Shown here: positions 46,201-55,200 of the stretch, one piece after another
How positions within the stretch are numbered: the stretch's first letter is position 1
Layout of the letters: each line of letters begins with the position of its first letter
Source: Aradus depressus
Lineage: Eukaryota > Arthropoda > Insecta > Hemiptera > Aradidae
Assembly: GCA_963662175.1 (NCBI GenBank)
Contig: OY759222.1
Coordinates: forward strand, 6,182,713-6,246,712
Direction: 5' to 3'
Length of the DNA: 64,000 bases
Position numbers and translations under genes: made by a program
Notes under the pieces: generated by a model
Told to the model about the DNA's origin: nothing
Database searches by the model: none
What the model saw: the letters and a program-made list of their open reading frames with translations, nothing else

Positions 46201-49200
46201 ACATTTTCGAACTTGCCTCCCCAAAGCCTCCTCTCCCGTTAGAAATTTTGAAAAAAAGGTACATTTACAAAATATTCTACGTCAGATAAGTATTTGAATT
46301 TTAAAATTCAATAAAAAAAATTATTGAAATATGATGTTTACCCAAAGAGGTGAGCCGGTAGCTCAGTGGTATGCGTGCTTGTCTTCTGAGCTCAAGAACG
46401 TGGGTTCGTAGCCCGACCGAGGCCCTTAGTTTATTTTATCTGGGAGGTAAAATAAACTTGAGCACGCCGTCCTTCGGATGGGACGTTAAGCGATGCTCCC
46501 GAGCCTGTACGATGTCAGGTACTCGTTAAACACCCCTGCCCTAGATGAATAAAAATTTAGGGTAGGCAAAATTTAGGACTCCCACAGTAGAGTCGGGCTC
46601 ATGTCCACCAGAGTGACGAAAGAGTGCTCGGGTAGTAGGCGATATGATCTCGTAGTTAAAGCCCGGGCATGAGTCATAAAACCTAACTAAACCTGTTTAC
46701 CCATATAATGAAGAGTGAATAATCTATTTGTAATTGTTACCGGTATCTGTTACTGTTATATGTACCTGTTACCGGTTCCAAATTACTGGTAACTATTATC
46801 AGTGTAGTTAACTAGGTTTTTTTTGAGTTGAGCCCCCCTCCACTAATCCCATTCTCCCTTCGACCGATTCTACTGAAAATCTATTACGAAAATTTGACAA
46901 AATTTCATTTTGAAACATTCATAACGTAGCAGTAATTATGGTTCATAAGTTAAGCCCCCCTCCCTTATCTCTCTTTTCCTTCCCATCAGTCGATTTAGCT
47001 GAAAATCAATGTAGGTGTCTTTATGAGGTCCGTGATGCATCTATAAAATTTCGTATCGATAAAATTATTTACATCGGCAGTTATTACGAATTTTGAGTTA
47101 ATAATGAAAAAAACTGAAGAACTTTGTTCTTAATAATTGTTTACACATAAAAATTAATCAATAACATAGTATATAATAATATAATGTAAAAAAACAAACA
47201 TTAAATAACATTATTAATAAAACAAACGATCATATTCTAGTAATTTTGATTGTTGATTTTTTTTTTTGTCAAGTAAAATTTAATTTATATTATAATAAAA
47301 CTAGTAAGATATTACATTTAAATTTACAATGACGTGTGTAACTGGTGAATCTGAATGCGCACAGAACCTGGGGTCACAGAAGGAATTTTATAAGCACATC
47401 CTAGACGAGTATATTCCGTACGACTATGTGACGGAGGATTCCTGTAAATACGCAAGAAATAGTCCAGGTAACATACCTTATTTTTTAACGGTAATACTCT
47501 TAGTGTTTTTAAATTTTCCTTACAAATAAATTTAGAGTTATTAACGAAGAAATTATTGCGATCTTCCAAAAATTGAAACTTAAGTTTAGGCTCAAATGAC
47601 CTCGAGTTCGAAGTAAAAATTGTTACTTCCTTATACTAAAGGTATAACAATTTTCTTTCTTATATCTTTAGTAATCGTCCAAAAATGCGAGATCGAGTTT
47701 CCAACGGAATTTCACGTTTTCAAGTTCACCTGAACAGGTTTTGATCAATTTCGTGATAACTAACTGAGCATATGTGATTGGAAAGTTGTAAGCACTCAGG
47801 AACTATTGTAGCAATAAACGACATTTAAAATACAATGACACAATAGCTATCTTAGATCTGATTTAGATTTTGACAGAAATCCGACGAAAAATTGACACAA
47901 GACCTAATCAAAAACCTATTCAAATAAAAGTTATAGAAAAAACTGAAAGGCATAAATTTTAAACAATCTGTTTTTTCGAAGAGCAGATTCGCGAGATACA
48001 CAGCACCAGAGCAGTGTGGAGTGACCTGCCTAAGGCTGGACCGTTTTGTTTCCTGTTCAACCCGGCTGTCCTGTCAGGTCTCACTCTAACTGTTCCAGTT
48101 GACCCTTGTCATCTCCGCTGGGAGAGGTCCAGTCTGGATGTCCAGAAGAGTTTGAGTCTGGACAAGGTGGTTGGTTGTCTTGAAGAAGAGGACAACACCC
48201 TTCCTGAAGACGAATACATCACTCGATGGGTACCCATTGACTTCGGATACGTCGAGCCCACGTAAGACCCGCAACCATTTGCATCATTTCTCCCTCTTTC
48301 AGTATTGAGCGGTATCAATCATAAAATTTTACAATATACCTAATTGTAATAAATACTGTACTCATACAGAAAATGGAAAGCGCAACCTACCTACCCTTGT
48401 GTCTAGCTGTTTCCTGTTACAATAACGAAATTTTCCATTTAAACTTGAAATAATACTTTAAGCTACGGTACAAGTCTCCAGCTTCGAGCATTGGAACACG
48501 CTGGCAGGATTCTATACACTAAGTATAACCGTTGAATGCCAAATAGCATAAGTAAAGTTCAGGACATTTTTTTAATGAGAAAATTAGGCAAAAATAGCAG
48601 AAAAAAATATACATATTCAGCTGGCTTGATGATGAAAATATATGTAATTAGTCCCAAGTAAAACATCTGAGTTTTAGTTTAGAGCAGGAATGGACAACCC
48701 GCGGCCCGCCTTGAATAATTTTACGGCCCGAGAAATTCATCACAGCATTGAGATCGATTTGCAAAAGCTAAGTGAAAGAGTTGAGAAACAAATACCTCAC
48801 TAATTAAATAAATTAAATATTATTCGATCATTTCATTATTATATTATCTATGTTTTTTTTTTGTTTGTTTTTTTTCCACTGGAGGGGGAAATGCCAGTCA
48901 TGCACATCCAGGGAAGATAGCCCTGGATAGTGTGGGGCTCGAGCCGTTGCTCCATACCCACTAAAACCCCCTCCTTCGCCGATCCTGATTCCCTTCCGCG
49001 GAACTGACGGCCTGTCATTACTTCGCGGAAGGGAGGAAGGGTGGCTGGTAACGCCCCTTCTTCTGATCTTATTGCCGCTACTGTTGTTCCTTGTCAGCCC
49101 TCTCCTGGAGGGCCAACCCACCCATGATGAGCGCTGCAAAATCGCAGCCCTCATCCCACGACTCCTGGGAGCGCAGCGTACCGTCCATGTAGCTGGTATC

Positions 49201-52200
49201 AGTCAGTGTGGCGCCCTTGATGCACTCCAGATTTTTCCTTCCCTCCTCAAATCTGGGGCATTTGAGGAGGACATGCTCCGCCGTCTCCGTCTCACTAAGG
49301 CACGCGGGGCAGTCTGGTGTTGTTGCTGCCCCGATTTTGTGGAGGTACTTCCGGAACCCACAGTGTCCCGTGAGTACCTGGTTGAGGTGGTAATTCACCT
49401 CCCCATGCGTCCTGGTGAGCCAAGGCTCGACTCGAGGGATGAGCCGATGGGTCCACCGTCCCTTGGTGGACTTGTCCCATTCTTCCTGCCACTCCCTAAT
49501 TGTCCTGGACCTCTCTACATGTTTATATGTATTAATAATAATAATTCATTATGTTTTAAATTTTCACTTCAAAAAAATTTTTGCAATGAGTCCAAATCTA
49601 AAATGGGGATATATAATTTTATATGCGGCCCGCGGGATTATAATGCATTTCCAAAGTGGTCCGGAAGATCATTTGGGTTGGCCATCCCTGGTTTAGAGGG
49701 CTGTGTGAACATCAAAATGCAATTCTTATTAAAATGAATGTATTCACAGTAGTATCTTCACTAGTCTATAAGGCAGACATCTATTAATTTTCAGTCGAAT
49801 CGGGCAAAGAGGGAAGGAATATAGAGAGGGAGCTTTACACCAAAACGCAAATAACTCTCATCAAAAAAAAATGATCGACACAAAAGTCTACATTCCGATT
49901 TAATAAAGGAAAGCACTTATTGACTTTCAACCAAATGATGCAAGTAGGGGAAAGGCGATAATGTAGTCTATTGCGAAAACTAGACAAACGATATCATCCT
50001 TCGTTCATAGTGACCAGAAGAAGGGACGTGTAAGTGTCCCGAAATATTGTCAGATCGTTCGCTCGAAATACCGGAAAAAACAAACAAGTTTTTAATATAA
50101 TGTCTTAAGAGGGTCGATGAAATTTTTTTAGGTTCGCCAGAAGTAGTTACTGAGTGTAAATGTTGATAAGTTTACATATTTATAATTTTATATCAACATC
50201 TAAGAATAATGTTGAACCGGAATGTCCTCCAGTTTGACAGATCAGCAGTTCTTGAACGACCTGAGTGTGACAAGCTCCCCCTGGCGGACCGTGGAGAAGA
50301 GTGTTCTTACAATGTTGATGCCGATCCGACCCTATCCCAAAAAGAGGAGGGAGACAGGTCAGTGGTCAGAGGACCCGGTGACACAGGAACCAATCCTCTA
50401 TAGAGAGGGCAAACCTACCGGACAGAAGTACATCAGCATGATGACCAGGTACTGATAACATTAAAACTTAAAGTTTAGGACGGGCGGGACCCGCAATGTA
50501 TGCAGGGCCATGTTGCCACCATCTCTCCATCAGTCAGTGAGTTAAGCACAATCAAAGAAATAGGGTCTGAATTGTGGCTATCATCCTTATAAAATGAAGA
50601 CTTTCGTCATGTAACAATTTTTTATTTGATTTATACCGTTTTACCTCTTCGTTAACCAATTATTATCTACATTATTTGGATGAAGTATTGAGAAAAATTA
50701 AAACAAAAAACACGATATACTATGTCGAACCGATTCCAGGTCTACTTTATGAAAATTCATATTGTGAAGGATAAAATAATACACACATACTTCTTGTCAA
50801 TATTTTCACTATATTGGTCAAAATTACACGACTATAATTTCGCCTCTTACGGCATTATCAAGTGAACTAAACCAAGAGTTCTGCTGAACTAAGGTAGCAC
50901 AAACAAGGTCATAAATTAGGCAATGTGACAACAGTAACTATAAATAACTTACAATAACTACAAAATACATTAACCTTATTTTTAGGTCTAACCTAAAATA
51001 AGTAGACAGTAAATACTTTTGCAATGTTTCTATTTTATCACCTGGTCTGTAGTTATCATCTACACTAGTTATTTACAGTAACTGTTGTCACATTGCCTAA
51101 TTCATGACCTTGTTTGTGCTGCCTTGTGTTTAGTTCAGCAGAACTCTTGGTGGTTTAGTTCACTTGATAATGCCATAACAGGCGAAACTATAGTCGTGAA
51201 AGTTTGACCAATATAGTGAAAATATTGACAAGTAGTGTGTGTATTCTTTTATCCTTCATGATAATACTTATATATATATTCAACTACAGGTTTTCCACAA
51301 TCATGTAAGATAAATATATTCTATGCGAATGTGGTATCAAATTTCTTTACTTTTGGGTTGCGTAAGAAGATTTTAAATTTATAATAATATATATTTCCCA
51401 TATCTTTTTTCTTCTTCCAACTTATTTTTTGGTCTTTACAACCTAGCAAACAGACGTTTCGGGTATCAGTATCTACAATTCATTTGCGGATCTTTATTAT
51501 AAACAATTTTTTTCCTTATATTTATAATAATATGTTTTGTACACAACCTTTTTTTCGAGCCAATGTTTGTGTTAAACGTCTAGACTAAGGGTGTTAACAC
51601 TGCAAAAAGAACATTATGGTCAATATAAGGAAGAAATGGTTTAAAATAAAGATCAGCATATAATTTTAGATACTGATGGGAGTTCTTCACGAAATGTCTA
51701 TTTGTTAGGTTGTAAAAATAAAAAAATAAATTTCATGAAGAATAAAGCTATAGTAAATATATATTACAATAACTTTTTTCTTAATGCTAAAAAATCCTAT
51801 TTTCAATATAATATTCCATGTTCAAAATCGCATCAGATAATTGAATTGTTGACCAATTAAATAAATTCCCCTAGCCGAGAGAATAGAAACAGATCATACG
51901 GTTGCAATGTTAGTTATTATGACTCATGCCCGGGCTTTACAATTAAGGTCATATCGCCTACTATCAGAGCACTCTTTCGTTGATCTGGATGACATGAGCC
52001 CGAATTTACTATGAAAGTCCTAAATTTTGCCTAACCTAAATTGTTATTCTTATTATTTAATGAGTACCTGATATCGTACAGGCTCGGGATCATCGCTTAA
52101 CGTCCCATCCGAAGGATGGCATGCTCAAGGTTTATTCGCCTCCCAGATAATAAACCTAAGGGCCTTGCGAACCTTTGATCTGGAGTTCAGTAAGCAGGCA

Positions 52201-55200
52201 CGCATACCACTAAGCTATCAGTGCCCTCTCGTTATATAATAAACAAAATATAAACCCTCCCGCCAAGAATACATAACATCTAATTTTACAGATTCCAAGG
52301 AATAGCAAGAAAGCATGTCTTCCTCAGATACAAATAGAACGAAAGCTCCACTTTCTTCTGGTATTTTTAATTTCAGCAGATAATAAAATGGTATTTTTTT
52401 GTTTCCTATAATTTTTTTAAATATTAATAAACTAGTATATAAACTAGCTTTCTACTAATAGTTAGTTATTATGACTCATGTCCGGGCTTTAGCTACGAGG
52501 TCAAATCGCCTACTATCAGAGCGCTCTTTTGTCACTCTGTCGGACATGAGCCCCACTCTACTGTGGGAGTCCTAAATTTGTATTCAGCTAGGGCAGGGGT
52601 ATTTAATGAGTACCTGACATCGTACAGGCTCGGGACCATCGCTTAACGGTCCCATTCGAATGACGGCGTGCTTGAGTTTATTTAACCTCCCAGATGAAGT
52701 AAACTAAGTTGCTCGGCCGGGTTTCTTGAGCTCAGAATCAAATCAGTGAGTGTATAGAACCTGTTGCCCTTTATATATGTTCAGATCAAACATGCCTACA
52801 GACAATCATGGCAAATATAGTGCATTTGGGCTCACAGTGACACCAAAACCGACCATAAAACTCTCTCTATTATAACTCGTTCATGTGCAAAGAGAAAATG
52901 AATAATCATCAATTCCCTACTTCACATTAATGGTAAATTAAAATGGTGTAAGCAGAAGCACGATTTTGAAAATGCATAAATAGGAAATAAAATAGTTCAA
53001 CTCACGCTGAGTCAGGGAGACAACCAAATTAGCTTCAGAGATCAACTCGTCATGAAGTTTGGCTGAAGACTTCAACCATCGCAAGATTTCACTAAATTTG
53101 GTCTTTTCTGGAAAAAATCGAAGACCATCCTGAAAAAAAAAATATATATATAATAATAATTAATTAATAACGGACTAATATTATTTAGTTATTGTGACTC
53201 ATCTTGGGGGTTTAACTACAAGGTCATATCGTCTACTACTAGTGCGCTCTTTCACCACTCTGGTGGACATGAGCCCGACTCTATTGCGGAACTCCTGAAT
53301 GTTACCTGGGGAGGCAACAAATATCTGACATCGTATAAACTTGGAACGATCGCTCAACGACCCATCCGAAGAACGGCGTGCTCAAGGTTTTTCAACTCCC
53401 AGATAAAAAACCATCATCTGAAGCGAATAAAAACTGAGTTCTAATCGTTGTATATCCATGACATTGAGATGGCGCCGGTAGCTCAGTAGTATACGTGCTT
53501 GCCTTCTGAGCTCAATTCGTCGCTTTCGTATAGGCCCACCCTTTATTATTTTTATTTATTTTTTCTATTAATAATAATTAAATTAGTCTTATAAATTGTA
53601 TAAACATAAAGTTAAAAACTTTTGTACAAATTGGTAAAACTTTTCTTTTTAAAAATCGAATTGGAAGGGGCGAAATACCGATCTGAAGATGCACGCCATT
53701 TTTTTCATTTTTAACATCTAATATAAGATAGGACCCTGAAAACGTTGACATTTCTAGATCATAGATGGAAGTTAATTCATAGTGTATAATCACACGTTAT
53801 TGGTATTCACATGCGGTCAGAGCGACAATTTTAGTGGTTAGAAAAGGATAGCTTTATTTCTTCTGCCCGAGTTGACAGTACACAAAGACGCTGAACTAAA
53901 CAAAACTCTTCTACCTACACTCCTACAAGGACAATTGAAATTTCCTTGGGAACGACAACCTATATCCTGTCTATGACAAATCATTTCGAAGGATTTTTTA
54001 ACGGTAAATTCAACGGTGTAATCAGACATTACTTACAATTGACTAACTCGTAAAATACCATCTTACTAATTTCGATATACGATTTTTTCATTTGTTTTCA
54101 GGCATCATTGTTATGGATGTGTGTGGTGAAGGTGTTGTAAGTTTGTGTTTTAACAAATTTTGAATTTTTCATTTACACGACAGAACCTCGAATTCCTTCT
54201 ACATTGAAACGATACTGTCGACTCTATTAACCATCATGAATGTCCTCCCACTTCTATATATATATACAGCAAATACATAAAAATATATATTATCTTTGCT
54301 GCCAAGACTAAAAATCTGAATAAAATAATGAATAAAAATGGTGCCTTATCTTGTGAAGATGAGAATAGTAATTCCTTTTTGAAATGTTTAAAGAATGTGG
54401 GGTCGAAGAGGATGGGCGAACGTTTTCAACAAAAATGCACATAAAATATTTGTCCGAATACATTTTTTGTGTCGATATAGTGGAAATATTAATTAATAAA
54501 ATTAAAAAGATGATAAATAAAGCACTTTTTTATTGAACACTTATATTGTCTAATTCCACAAACATGTACATAAATGTGTACCGGTTTCGACTTACCCCAT
54601 CATCAGCACAAGGTTCAACAATAATGTAGATATGAGCTAGGCAGACATATTTATATTCTTTCGTTTTCAAATACATCCACAGTTGGTCAATACCCTAGAA
54701 TAGGGATTTCCACTCCCAACGGAGGAGGTCCCCTCCTATCTCAGGTACTCTTAAGTTAATATAAATATGTCTGCCTAGCTCATATCTCCATTATTGTTGA
54801 ACCTTGTGCTGACGATGGCGTAAGCCAAAACCGGTACACATTGATGTATATAAAATATATTGTTATTATTATTTTCTCTTAAGAATCTAATGCACACCCT
54901 GGGGAAAATGGGCTCTCTACAGGTTGGCATCATTTTACAACTCCAAATTCATTTTCATTTCAGTGCAATTAAATAGTTACTTACAATAGTGGTATTGAAT
55001 GTTCTAAAATGATCCAAGGCTTCAGTCACAGTGATGAGTTTGGATATAAATGATGATACGTCTTCATCGCGACCAATCGCAGGAACCTCGGACCAATCCT
55101 CTTCGAAGGTTCTGAAACATTAACATTTTGTAAAAAATTTTTTATTTAAAAACAACTAAACCACTTTGAAGATTTATACCGTGTTTATTCAAAAACAATA

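Noticed and set aside
49072..49737. 221-codon plus-strand open frame
   Set aside because: Antisense shadow of the LINE Cys/His region, which is the recognisable protein on the minus strand.
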